NCBI GenBank assembly: GCA_020024235.1
Contig: JAHHUA010000109.1
Location: 1 to 5,675, forward strand
Direction: 5' to 3'
Source of the DNA: Oscillospiraceae bacterium
GTDB lineage: Bacteria; Bacillota; Clostridia; Oscillospirales; Ruminococcaceae
Length of the DNA: 5,675 nt
Every line of letters starts with the position of its first letter. Within the stretch, counting starts at the first letter, position 1. The notes beneath the pieces are model-generated. The model was not told where the DNA came from. It did no database searches and saw only the letters and a list, made by a program, of their open reading frames with translations. Shown here in pieces: positions 1-5,598 of the stretch. Both the position numbers and the translations under genes were made by a program.

Positions 1-34
1 ATTTATGATAAATGATTAAAAGGGGACACATAAT

Positions 35-805
35 ATGAAGCTGCTTTTTTTGGGGGATATTGTAGGCAAAGGCGGTTGTGAAGCTGTCAAAAGACTTATT
101 CCTGATTTTAAATTTAAAAATAAAATAGATGTAGTTATAGCCAATGGTGAAAACTCTGCGGAAGGCAACGGTATTTTGCCCTCCAGTGCCGATGAAATAT
201 TAAGTTCTTCTGTGGACTTGATTACAACAGGAAATCATGTTCTTCGCCGCAGAGAAATTTATGATATGTTAGATGATGAAAATTCCCTTATCCTAAGACC
301 GGATAATTACCATGAAGATGCTCCGGGCAGGGGAGTAATTACTTTGGATTTTCTTAAATATAAACTCTGTGTCATTAATTTATTGGGCAATGTATATATG
401 GATTATGTAAAAAATCCTTTTGAACATATTGATAAAATTTTGGAAAGTGTAGATACAAAAAATATTATATTGGATTTTCATTGTGAAGCTACCTCGGAAA
501 AACTTGCTATGGGACATTATTTAAGAGGTAAAGTCAGTGCCGTATTTGGAACTCATACCCATGTTCCTACAGCGGACGAGCGTATTTTTCCGGAGGGAAC
601 TGCTTATATAACCGATGTAGGAATGTGCGGAGGAGAAAATTCCATTTTGGGAGTTAAAGCAGAAAATGTGCTGAGAAGATTTAGGACAAATCTTCCTACA
701 AGATTTGAAAGTGATAAGGAAAATTGTACAGTAAACGGTGTTTTGGTGGAAATAAATACAGATACAGGAAAAGCAGTAAGCATAGAAAGAATTTTGTTAA
801 AATAG
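35..805 (+). CDS. ymdB: YmdB family metallophosphoesterase (2',3'-cyclic nucleotide phosphodiesterase)
   Basis: This 256-residue cytosolic protein matches the YmdB/TIGR00282 family, close to the usual length of about 260. The dinuclear metal site can be read directly: D8 in LGDIVG, E39-N40 in ANGEN, N67-H68 in TTGNH, H149 in DFHCEATSEK, and H174/H176 in FGTHTHVPTADE, followed by the family block YITDVGM. All metal ligands are present, so the enzyme should be active. In Bacillus subtilis the homologue hydrolyses 2',3'-cAMP and affects biofilm and motility gene expression; that role here is inferred. The ATG at 35 is preceded by an AAAAGGGGA ribosome binding site at 18-26. Its promoter must lie upstream of the window, and family context suggests rny as the upstream neighbour, although it is not visible. 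No terminator is seen before spoVS, so read-through into spoVS is likely. The segment GMCGGENS differs from the commoner GMTGPYDS but contains no metal ligand. Confidence 0.95.
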   Translation: MKLLFLGDIVGKGGCEAVKRLIPDFKFKNKIDVVIANGENSAEGNGILPSSADEILSSSVDLITTGNHVLRRREIYDMLDDENSLILRPDNYHEDAPGRGVITLDFLKYKLCVINLLGNVYMDYVKNPFEHIDKILESVDTKNIILDFHCEATSEKLAMGHYLRGKVSAVFGTHTHVPTADERIFPEGTAYITDVGMCGGENSILGVKAENVLRRFRTNLPTRFESDKENCTVNGVLVEINTDTGKAVSIERILLK

Positions 806-841
806 TTAGTAAATAAATTTCCATAAATTTGAAAATAACTC

Positions 842-870
842 TTGACTTTTACCAAAAAATGTAATAGAAT
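842..870 (+). promoter_or_regulatory. Sigma-A-like promoter of spoVS
   Basis: TTGACT at 842-847 and TAGAAT at 865-870 are separated by exactly 17 bp, which predicts transcription starting near 877 and a leader of about 58 nt. The -10 region also fits the sigma-H -10 pattern (RNNGAAT), but there is no AGGA-type -35 at the right distance, so a vegetative sigma-A reading is preferred. B. subtilis spoVS is known to be sigma-H dependent, so this arrangement differs. The promoter lets spoVS be expressed independently of ymdB. Confidence 0.75.
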
Positions 871-919
871 AATGTCAGTGGAAAAATATGTAATTAATTT
901 CACAAATAATGACTACATT

Positions 920-927
920 AAGGAGAG
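920..927 (+). promoter_or_regulatory. spoVS ribosome binding site (fixes the start)
   Basis: AAGGAGAG lies 7 nt before the ATG at 935. It decides against an in-frame TTG start at 842, which would sit inside the -35 hexamer and add 31 residues absent from the family. Confidence 0.9.
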
Positions 928-934
928 TAAAATC

Positions 935-1195
935 ATGGAAATCTTGAAAGTATCATCAAAATCAATGCCAAACTCAGTTGCAGGTGCAATTTCAGGCGTA
1001 ATCAGAGAAAAAGGCGCAGTTGAAATTCAGTCAATAGGCGCAGGAGCATCTAATCAAGCAATTAAGGCAGTAGCTATAGCCAGAGGTTATCTTGCCCCAT
1101 CGGGAATAGATTTAGTCTGTATACCGGCTTTTTCCAACATAACTATTGACAGCGAAGAACGCACAGCATTAAAACTTATTGTATCTCCTCGCTAA
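935..1195 (+). CDS. spoVS: Stage V sporulation protein S (SpoVS)
   Basis: The product has 86 residues, the standard SpoVS length, and aligns along its whole length with the family as I know it. It begins MEILKVSSKSMPNSVAGAIS, continues through the conserved IGAGASNQAIKAVAIARGYL and the APSGIDLVCIPAF stretch, and ends EERTALKLIVSPR. SpoVS is a small cytosolic protein of Alba-like fold thought to bind nucleic acid. In B. subtilis it is needed for spore coat assembly and dehydration at stage V and affects septation; homologues also occur in non-sporulating bacteria, so its presence does not prove sporulation. It lies 129 bp downstream of ymdB, a pairing common in Firmicutes, with its own promoter and a strong terminator immediately after the stop codon. 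It is therefore probably transcribed both alone and as the last gene of the upstream operon. Confidence 0.97.
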   Translation: MEILKVSSKSMPNSVAGAISGVIREKGAVEIQSIGAGASNQAIKAVAIARGYLAPSGIDLVCIPAFSNITIDSEERTALKLIVSPR

Positions 1196-1209
1196 AAAAT
1201 TATAATAAG

Positions 1210-1268
1210 ATCCTCTGTATATGCTTTTATATTAATTTAAAGGCAGTATACAGAGGATTTTTGATTTT
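1210..1268 (+). terminator. Rho-independent terminator after spoVS
   Basis: The arms ATCCTCTGTATA (1210-1221) and TATACAGAGGAT (1247-1258) form a perfect 12-bp stem. It is extended inward by TGC/GCA with one bulged G, and the loop is AT-rich. The 3' arm runs into TTTTT, then GA, then a second short T run. It begins 15 nt after the spoVS stop and separates spoVS from serS. Confidence 0.9.
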
Positions 1269-1310
1269 CCTGAAATTAATCACATTAAATTAATAAAATT
1301 GAAAAAAACA

Positions 1311-1339
1311 TTGCAATAACAGGCAAAAATGTGTATAAT
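1311..1339 (+). promoter_or_regulatory. Sigma-A promoter of serS
   Basis: TTGCAA at 1311-1316 and a consensus TATAAT at 1334-1339 are 17 bp apart. Transcription should start near 1346, giving a leader of about 87 nt. The leader is very AT-rich and contains no T-box core, specifier hairpin or terminator, so serS appears constitutive or controlled by other means. Confidence 0.85.
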
Positions 1340-1419
1340 AATATAATATGGTATATATATTATCAGAAAAATATAAAAAATTATTTTGCAATGAATACAA
1401 TAATGCAAAGCAAAATGAC

Positions 1420-1424
1420 GGAGG
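1420..1424 (+). promoter_or_regulatory. serS ribosome binding site (fixes the start)
   Basis: GGAGG lies 8 nt before the ATG at 1433. The longer in-frame reading from GTG at 1331 begins inside the promoter -10 region and would add 34 non-conserved residues, so it is rejected. Confidence 0.9.
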
Positions 1425-1432
1425 TATATATT

Positions 1433-2725
1433 ATGTTGGATATTAATCTTTTCAGAACCAATCCTGATTTAATTAAAGAAAATATAAGGAAAAAGTTCCA
1501 AGACGAAAAGCTTGTTATGGTTGATGAAGTTGTGGAAATGGACAAGGAATTTCGTGCAGCTAAATCAAGATGTGATGAACTTAGAGGTCAAAGAAAGTCC
1601 ATAAGTAAACAAATCGGTGCATTTATGGCACAGGGAAAAAAAGAAGAAGCCGAAGCTGCCAAAAAACAAGTTACAGATATGGCTGATGAACTGGAAAAAC
1701 TGGATGCCAGAGCAGAGGAACTTACACAGGAAATTCGTAAAAGACAACTTGTAATTCCTAATATTATTGATGAATCTGTTCCGATAGGAAAAGATGACAG
1801 CGAAAATGTGGAAATTGAAAAAATCGGTGAACCTGTTGTGCCGGATTTTGAAATACCTTACCATGTGGAAATTATGGAAAGCTTTAACGGTGTTGACTTT
1901 GACAGTGCCAGAAAAACCAGCGGCAGTGGTTTTTATTACCTTTGCGGTGATATTGCCAGACTTCAATCTGCAATTTTGTCTTATGCAAGAGATTTTATGA
2001 TAAACAAAGGTTTTAACTATTATATTCCACCATTTATGATAAGAGGAAATGTAGTTTCCGGTGTTATGAGTTTTAAGGAAATGGAAGAAATGATGTATAA
2101 AATAGAAGGTGAAGATCTTTATCTTATTGGTACATCGGAACACTCCATGATTGGTAAATTCATCGACACAATTTTGGACGAAGATGAACTTCCAAAAGCT
2201 CTTACAAGTTATTCCCCATGTTTCAGAAAAGAAGTGGGTGCTCATGGTATTGAAGAAAGAGGAGTTTATCGTATCCACCAATTTGAAAAGCAGGAAATGG
2301 TTGTGGTATGTAAACCTGAAGACAGCAAGGATTGGTTTACAAAGCTTTATAACAATACTGTAGAATTTTTCAGAACACTTGATATTCCTGTAAGAACTCT
2401 TGAATGTTGTTCAGGAGATCTTGCAGACCTTAAAGTAAAGAGCATTGATGTAGAAGCCTGGTCCCCAAGACAGAAAAAATATTTTGAGGTAGGAAGCTGT
2501 TCCAACTTAGGTGATGCTCAGGCTCGCCGTTTAGGTATCAGAATACGCAATAAGGAAAAAGGAAATTATTTTGCTCATACACTTAACAATACTGTTGTAG
2601 CTCCACCTAGAATGTTAATTGCATTCCTTGAAAATAATTTGCAGGCTGATGGCAGCATAGTAATACCTGAGGCTTTAAGACCTTATATGGGTGGAAACAC
2701 AAAACTTAAAAAATGCAATAAGTAA
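1433..2725 (+). CDS. serS: Seryl-tRNA synthetase, divergent clostridial type
   Basis: The 430-residue class II enzyme charges tRNA-Ser with serine in the cytosol. The start MLDINLFRTNPDLIKENIR is typical. Residues about 30-105 form the charged antiparallel coiled-coil arm that grips the tRNA-Ser long variable arm. The catalytic core follows: TSEH at 234-237, motif 2 from FRKE (264-267) to HQFEKQE (282-288), SCSNLGD at 355-361, and motif 3 with R393 in APPRMLIAFLEN, ending near ALRPYMGG. Compared with the usual bacterial enzyme (LIPTAEVP and LNGSGLAVGRTL), this protein has LIGTSEHSMIG and LNNTVVAPPRML. The TSEH form recalls archaeal and eukaryotic enzymes, and the whole matches a subtype I remember from Clostridia. 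The key class II residues are retained, so it should be functional. The gene is monocistronic, with its own promoter and terminator. A genome may carry a second, standard serS elsewhere. Confidence 0.96.
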   Translation: MLDINLFRTNPDLIKENIRKKFQDEKLVMVDEVVEMDKEFRAAKSRCDELRGQRKSISKQIGAFMAQGKKEEAEAAKKQVTDMADELEKLDARAEELTQEIRKRQLVIPNIIDESVPIGKDDSENVEIEKIGEPVVPDFEIPYHVEIMESFNGVDFDSARKTSGSGFYYLCGDIARLQSAILSYARDFMINKGFNYYIPPFMIRGNVVSGVMSFKEMEEMMYKIEGEDLYLIGTSEHSMIGKFIDTILDEDELPKALTSYSPCFRKEVGAHGIEERGVYRIHQFEKQEMVVVCKPEDSKDWFTKLYNNTVEFFRTLDIPVRTLECCSGDLADLKVKSIDVEAWSPRQKKYFEVGSCSNLGDAQARRLGIRIRNKEKGNYFAHTLNNTVVAPPRMLIAFLENNLQADGSIVIPEALRPYMGGNTKLKKCNK

Positions 2726-2773
2726 GAATATTTTGTAAAAGTTCCAATATCGTCTTTTTATATAACAAAAAAT

Positions 2774-2817
2774 AAAGTACTCACAAATGAAAAATGTTTC
2801 TTTGTGAGTGCTTTTTT
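2774..2817 (+). terminator. Rho-independent terminator after serS
   Basis: ACTCACAAA (2779-2787) pairs perfectly with TTTGTGAGT (2801-2809), and the stem continues outward through a T-G wobble, a G-C pair and A-T pairs. TTTTTT (2812-2817) forms the U-tract. It lies about 50 nt after the serS stop codon. Confidence 0.9.
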
Positions 2818-2840
2818 ATGGTTTATAAAAATGATTTGAG

Positions 2841-2858
2841 ATATTTGTATACAAATAT
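2841..2858. repeat. 18-bp perfect palindrome upstream of the tRNA promoter
   Basis: ATATTTGTA is followed immediately by its reverse complement TACAAATAT. The centre TTGTATACAA resembles operators of some GntR-family (FadR-like) repressors, but no regulator gene is present. It ends 21 bp before the -35 of the tRNA-Thr promoter. In such AT-rich DNA it may be accidental. Confidence 0.5.
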
Positions 2859-2879
2859 TTGGATATGTAAAATTAAATA

Positions 2880-2908
2880 TTGATTTATATTTAAAAAAAT
2901 GGTATAAT
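2880..2908 (+). promoter_or_regulatory. Promoter of tRNA-Thr with extended -10
   Basis: TTGATT (2880-2885) and TATAAT (2903-2908) are 17 bp apart, and TGG directly before the -10 provides the TGn extension. The predicted start near 2915 leaves a 5' leader of about 13 nt before the mature tRNA end, as expected for RNase P processing. Confidence 0.85.
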
Positions 2909-2927
2909 TATCTAACAAAATTTATAT

Positions 2928-3003
2928 GCTGGAGTGGCGCAGTTGGTAGCGCAATTGATTCGTAATCAATAGGTCGTGGGTTCAAGTCCCATCTCCAGCC
3001 CCA
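2928..3003 (+). tRNA. tRNA-Thr (anticodon CGT)
   Basis: A complete cloverleaf of 76 nt includes an encoded CCA (3001-3003). The acceptor arm is GCTGGAG (2928-2934) with CTCCAGC (2993-2999). The D stem is GCGC/GCGC around an 8-nt loop with the invariant GG. The anticodon stem ATTGA/TCAAT encloses TTCGTAA, placing the anticodon CGT at 2961-2963, which reads ACG. The variable loop has 5 nt, and the T arm is GTGGG/CCCAT (one G-T closing pair) around TTCAAGT. The threonine identity elements known from Escherichia coli (G1-C72, C2-G71, G35, U36) are all present. The discriminator base (3000) is C, which is unusual for threonine tRNAs. It is a single-gene transcript with its own promoter and terminator. 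Confidence 0.96.
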
Positions 3004-3035
3004 ACATATCGTATTAATTTTTATCTTCAAACATA

Positions 3036-3083
3036 AAAACACACCTTAGCTTAGATATTGTTTAAGTTAAGGTGTGTTTTAAT
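3036..3083 (+). terminator. Rho-independent terminator of the tRNA-Thr transcript
   Basis: A 15-bp stem forms between 3039-3053 and 3063-3077, with a single G-T wobble. It closes a loop of about 9 nt and is flanked by an A run on the left and TTTT on the right. The stem begins 36 nt after the tRNA CCA, so the primary transcript would need 3' trimming. Confidence 0.85.
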
Positions 3084-3185
3084 TATACAAAAATATTACT
3101 TTTAAAATAGATTAAATTAAAAACTCTGTTGTAAGAAAATTTTATTTGTTGTTAAAGTAAACAAGCACCATAATTTTATTTCAAT

Positions 3186-3219
3186 AAAAAAAGGGGAGAA
3201 AATTTTCTCCCCTTTTTTT
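3186..3219 (-). terminator. Palindromic bidirectional terminator of nfnAB
   Basis: A perfect 34-bp palindrome: seven A, GGGGAGAAAA, then the exact reverse complement ending in seven T. Folded, it gives a GGGGAGAA/TTCTCCCC stem with a tiny AATT loop and a U-tract on either strand. It lies 68 bp beyond the nfnB stop codon. It serves the minus-strand operon and can also stop any read-through from the tRNA-Thr gene. The interval between the two terminators, 3084-3185, contains nothing I can name. Confidence 0.9.
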
Positions 3220-3287
3220 AGTAAGTATGTATAGGAAGATTATAATTTGCATATAAATTTCCCGATACATTTTAATATACTCTTTAT

Positions 3288-4682
3288 TTACTTCTTGTTT
3301 TTGATATATTCATCAATGGCAGCAGCAGCAGTTTTACCTGCACCCATAGCCAGAATAACAGTAGCTGCACCTGTTACAGCATCACCGCCTGCAAATACAC
3401 CTTCACGGCTTGTAAGACCGTCTTCGTTTACGATAAGACCGCCATGGCTGTTTGTATCAAGACCGGGTGTAGTAGAGCGAATAAGTGGGTTAGGAGAAGT
3501 ACCGATAGACATAATAACAGTATCTACATCCATAACAAATTCGCTGTCAGGTTTAGCAATAGGTTTGCGGCGACCGCTTTCGTCAGGTTCGCCAAGTTCC
3601 ATTTCAATACATTTAATTCCGCTTACAAAGCCATTTTCACCGATAACTTCCACAGGGTTGGAAAGTGTTTTGAAAATAATGCCTTCTTCTTTAGCGTGGT
3701 GAACTTCTTCAGCTCTGGCAGGAAGTTCTTCCATAGCACGACGGTAAACAATGTAAACTTCATCAGCACCCATACGCTTAGCACATCTTGCAGCATCCAT
3801 AGCAACATTACCACCGCCAACAACTGCAACTTTTTTACTGTGCATAAGAGGTGTCTTACTGTCTTCTTTATAAGCTTTCATAAGGTTTACACGTGTAAGG
3901 TATTCGTTAGCGGAGTAAACACCGTTAAGTCCCTCACCGGGGATATTCATAAATCTTGGAAGACCTGCACCGCTTCCTACAAATACAGCTTCATATCCCA
4001 TTTCAAAAAGTTCGTCAATAGTGAGAACTTTACCGATAACCATATTTGTGTTAACTTCAACACCCAAAGCCTTTAAGTTGTCAACCTCGTGTTGAACAAT
4101 AGTTTTAGGAAGACGAAATTCTGGAATACCGTAAACCAAAACACCACCTGCAAGGTGAAGTGCTTCAAATACAGTTACAGAGTAGCCCAGTTTAGCCAAA
4201 TCGCCGGCAGCTGTAAGTCCGGAAGGTCCTGCACCTACGATAGCAACTTTATGGCCGTTTGGTTCAGGTTTTACAGGGGCATCTGTGCAGGTAGCATTGT
4301 GGTAGTCGGCAACAAATCTTTCAAGTCTGCCGATTGCAACAGGTTCGCCCTTAATGCCTCTTACGCATTTACCTTCACATTGAGATTCCTGTGGGCATAC
4401 GCGTCCGCAAACAGCCGGCAGGGAACTGGATTTATTGATAATTTCATAAGCACCTTCAAAATCTTCTTCGGCAACCTTGGAAATAAATGAGGGAATGTCA
4501 ATAGATACAGGGCAGTTTCCTACACATGGTTTATGTTTACAGTTGAGGCAGCGTCTTGCTTCTTCTACTGCTTGTTCTTTTGTATATCCAAGAGCAACTT
4601 CCTTAAAGTTTTTATTTCTTACGTTAGGGTCTTGTTCAGGCATTGGGCATTTAGTCATGCTCATATTTCTTTCAATAGCCAT
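3288..4682 (-). CDS. nfnB: NfnB-type subunit of NADH-dependent reduced ferredoxin:NADP+ oxidoreductase (GltD-like)
   Basis: The 464-residue flavoprotein begins with the GltD-type Fe-S domain. Cysteines 45, 48, 53, 57 and 92, 96, 102, 106 can ligate two [4Fe-4S] clusters. Next comes an FAD-binding Rossmann motif, VGAGPSG (149-155), and then an NADPH-binding VVGGGNVAMD (287-296) followed by YRR and EELPAR. The C-terminal FAD-contacting block is VFAGGDAVTGAA (429-440). Automated annotation often calls this family glutamate synthase small subunit (gltA/gltD). No glutamate synthase large subunit lies nearby; the upstream gene is the NfnA partner, so the bifurcating NfnAB enzyme is the better call. 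It oxidises NADH and reduced ferredoxin to make two NADPH, or works in reverse. The ATG lies 2 nt after the nfnA stop, implying translational coupling. Methionines 7 and 9 are alternative starts with weaker support. A related role as sulfide dehydrogenase/polysulfide reductase (SudA) is possible. Confidence 0.92.
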   Translation of the reverse strand: MAIERNMSMTKCPMPEQDPNVRNKNFKEVALGYTKEQAVEEARRCLNCKHKPCVGNCPVSIDIPSFISKVAEEDFEGAYEIINKSSSLPAVCGRVCPQESQCEGKCVRGIKGEPVAIGRLERFVADYHNATCTDAPVKPEPNGHKVAIVGAGPSGLTAAGDLAKLGYSVTVFEALHLAGGVLVYGIPEFRLPKTIVQHEVDNLKALGVEVNTNMVIGKVLTIDELFEMGYEAVFVGSGAGLPRFMNIPGEGLNGVYSANEYLTRVNLMKAYKEDSKTPLMHSKKVAVVGGGNVAMDAARCAKRMGADEVYIVYRRAMEELPARAEEVHHAKEEGIIFKTLSNPVEVIGENGFVSGIKCIEMELGEPDESGRRKPIAKPDSEFVMDVDTVIMSIGTSPNPLIRSTTPGLDTNSHGGLIVNEDGLTSREGVFAGGDAVTGAATVILAMGAGKTAAAAIDEYIKNKK

Positions 4683-4684
4683 TG

Positions 4685-5527
4685 TTATTTTACCTCCTGC
4701 TTGAAAAGATTGCAGTGTTCTTCTCTTTCATTGCCTTCAAATTGTTTGTAAACAGATCCACGGCTCATAGCTTCATCAAAATCTACCAAATGACCGTCAA
4801 ATTCAGGACCGTCAACACAGGCAAACTTGGTTTCACCGCCAACTGTCAAACGGCAGCCGCCGCACATTCCTGTACCGTCTACCATAATTGGGTTCATGCT
4901 TACTACAGTTTTAATGTTGTATTTTTTAGTTACCTGACAAACGAATTTCATCATGATAAGTGGACCGATTGTGATAACTTCATCATATTCGTTTCCTTCG
5001 CTGATAAGCTTTTCCAAAGCAGCTGTTACAACTCCTTTTTCGCCATAGCTGCCGTCATCTGTCATCATAACCATTTTGTCGCTTACGGATTCAAAATCTT
5101 TTTCCAATATAACAAGGTCTTTGTTTCTGAAACCTACTACAGAATGAACTTCAGTGCCAAGCTCATGGAGTTTTTTAGCAACAGGGAATGCGATAGCACA
5201 ACCAACACCGCCGCCAACAACGCAAACTTTTTTGAGGCCTTCAAGTTCACTTGCTCGTCCGAGAGGTCCAACCAAGTCATTGAGAGATTCTCCTTCATTA
5301 AGGGAGGAAATTTCTTCTGTGCCTCTGCCTACGATTTGAAATATAATGGAAACTGTTCCGTTTTCTCTGTCATAATCCGCAACAGTCAAAGGAATACGTT
5401 CACTGTCATCAAAAGCTCTGATGATTAGGAACTGACCGGGCTGTGCTTTTTTAGCAATAAGAGGAGATTCTATATCCATTCTTACTACTGTTGGATTTAG
5501 GTATTCTTTTTTTACGATTTTGTACAT
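4685..5527 (-). CDS. nfnA: NfnA-type subunit of NADH-dependent reduced ferredoxin:NADP+ oxidoreductase (FAD, [2Fe-2S])
   Basis: The 280-residue protein belongs to the ferredoxin-NADP+ reductase/PyrK-like family. An N-terminal beta-barrel carries the FAD motif RIPLT (44-48). The nucleotide-binding domain starts VCVVGGGVGCAIAFPVAKKL (101-120), and the C-terminal cluster segment is DGTGMCGGCRLTV followed by C237. Cysteines 222, 225 and 237 are present, while the position of the first cysteine of the usual C-x4-C-x2-C pattern is D217. This Asp plus three Cys ligation is what is known for the [2Fe-2S] cluster of Thermotoga NfnA, which separates it from the dihydroorotate dehydrogenase subunit PyrK. 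Here FAD should take electrons from NADH and pass them through the cluster to NfnB. The ATG has an AAAGGAG site (5538-5544) 10 nt upstream. It is the first gene of the operon, downstream of a near-consensus promoter. Confidence 0.93.
   Translation of the reverse strand: MYKIVKKEYLNPTVVRMDIESPLIAKKAQPGQFLIIRAFDDSERIPLTVADYDRENGTVSIIFQIVGRGTEEISSLNEGESLNDLVGPLGRASELEGLKKVCVVGGGVGCAIAFPVAKKLHELGTEVHSVVGFRNKDLVILEKDFESVSDKMVMMTDDGSYGEKGVVTAALEKLISEGNEYDEVITIGPLIMMKFVCQVTKKYNIKTVVSMNPIMVDGTGMCGGCRLTVGGETKFACVDGPEFDGHLVDFDEAMSRGSVYKQFEGNEREEHCNLFKQEVK
4693..4698 (-). promoter_or_regulatory. nfnB ribosome binding site inside the nfnA 3' end
   Basis: On the minus strand AGGAGG lies 10 nt before the nfnB ATG and overlaps the last codons of nfnA. 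This supports the start at 4682 and coupled translation of equal amounts of the two subunits. Confidence 0.9.
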
Positions 5528-5569
5528 ATAATCCGTTCTCCTTTCAGAATAAAAATGCCTAACAAATAT

Positions 5570-5598
5570 ATTTTACCTTTATAGTTGACGACTGTCAA
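5570..5598 (-). promoter_or_regulatory. Near-consensus sigma-A promoter of nfnAB
   Basis: Read on the minus strand, TTGACA (5598-5593) and TAAAAT (5575-5570) are separated by 17 bp. Transcription should begin near 5563, giving a leader of about 36 nt. The -35 is a perfect consensus and lies within a dyad described separately, so repression or activation at this site is plausible. Confidence 0.88.
5585..5598. promoter_or_regulatory. Candidate operator: TTGAC-N4-GTCAA dyad on the nfnAB -35
   Basis: TTGAC (5585-5589), four bases GACT, then GTCAA (5594-5598) form a perfect 5-4-5 dyad covering the -35 hexamer. The geometry equals that of CRP/FNR-family sites (TTGAT-N4-ATCAA for FNR), with C/G in place of T/A. 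A redox- or nitrosative-stress-responsive regulator of that family would suit a redox-balancing operon. One half-site is forced by the -35 consensus, so chance cannot be excluded. Confidence 0.4.

Noticed and set aside
1..15. Possible 3' end of an upstream gene (frame ending TGA at 13-15, residues IYDK)
   Set aside because: Four codons are too few to identify; the expected neighbour rny usually ends in a different tail, so no call is made.
842..934. N-terminal extension of SpoVS from a TTG at 842
   Set aside because: It starts in the -35 hexamer, lacks a ribosome binding site and adds residues absent from the family; the ATG at 935 has a strong site.
1331..1432. N-terminal extension of SerRS from a GTG at 1331
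   Set aside because: It overlaps the TATAAT element and is low-complexity AT-rich; the ATG at 1433 has GGAGG and gives the normal SerRS N-terminus.
1340..1432. T-box riboswitch in the serS leader
   Set aside because: The leader is only about 87 nt and lacks the T-box core, a specifier loop and a leader terminator.
1565..2281. Long minus-strand open frame inside serS
   Set aside because: It is antisense to a clearly conserved gene, has odd phenylalanine/histidine-rich composition and no ribosome binding site.
2818..2883. 21-codon open frame between the serS terminator and the tRNA
   Set aside because: It begins in the terminator U-tract, has no ribosome binding site and runs through the palindrome and the tRNA -35.
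3149..3164. Rex-like sequence TTGTTAAAGTAAACAA
   Set aside because: Its half-sites are 2 bp too close for the Rex consensus and it lies between two terminators, far from any promoter.
4682..5428. Long plus-strand open frame over nfnA, and similar ones over nfnB
   Set aside because: They mirror conserved minus-strand genes and show no recognisable domain or initiation signal.
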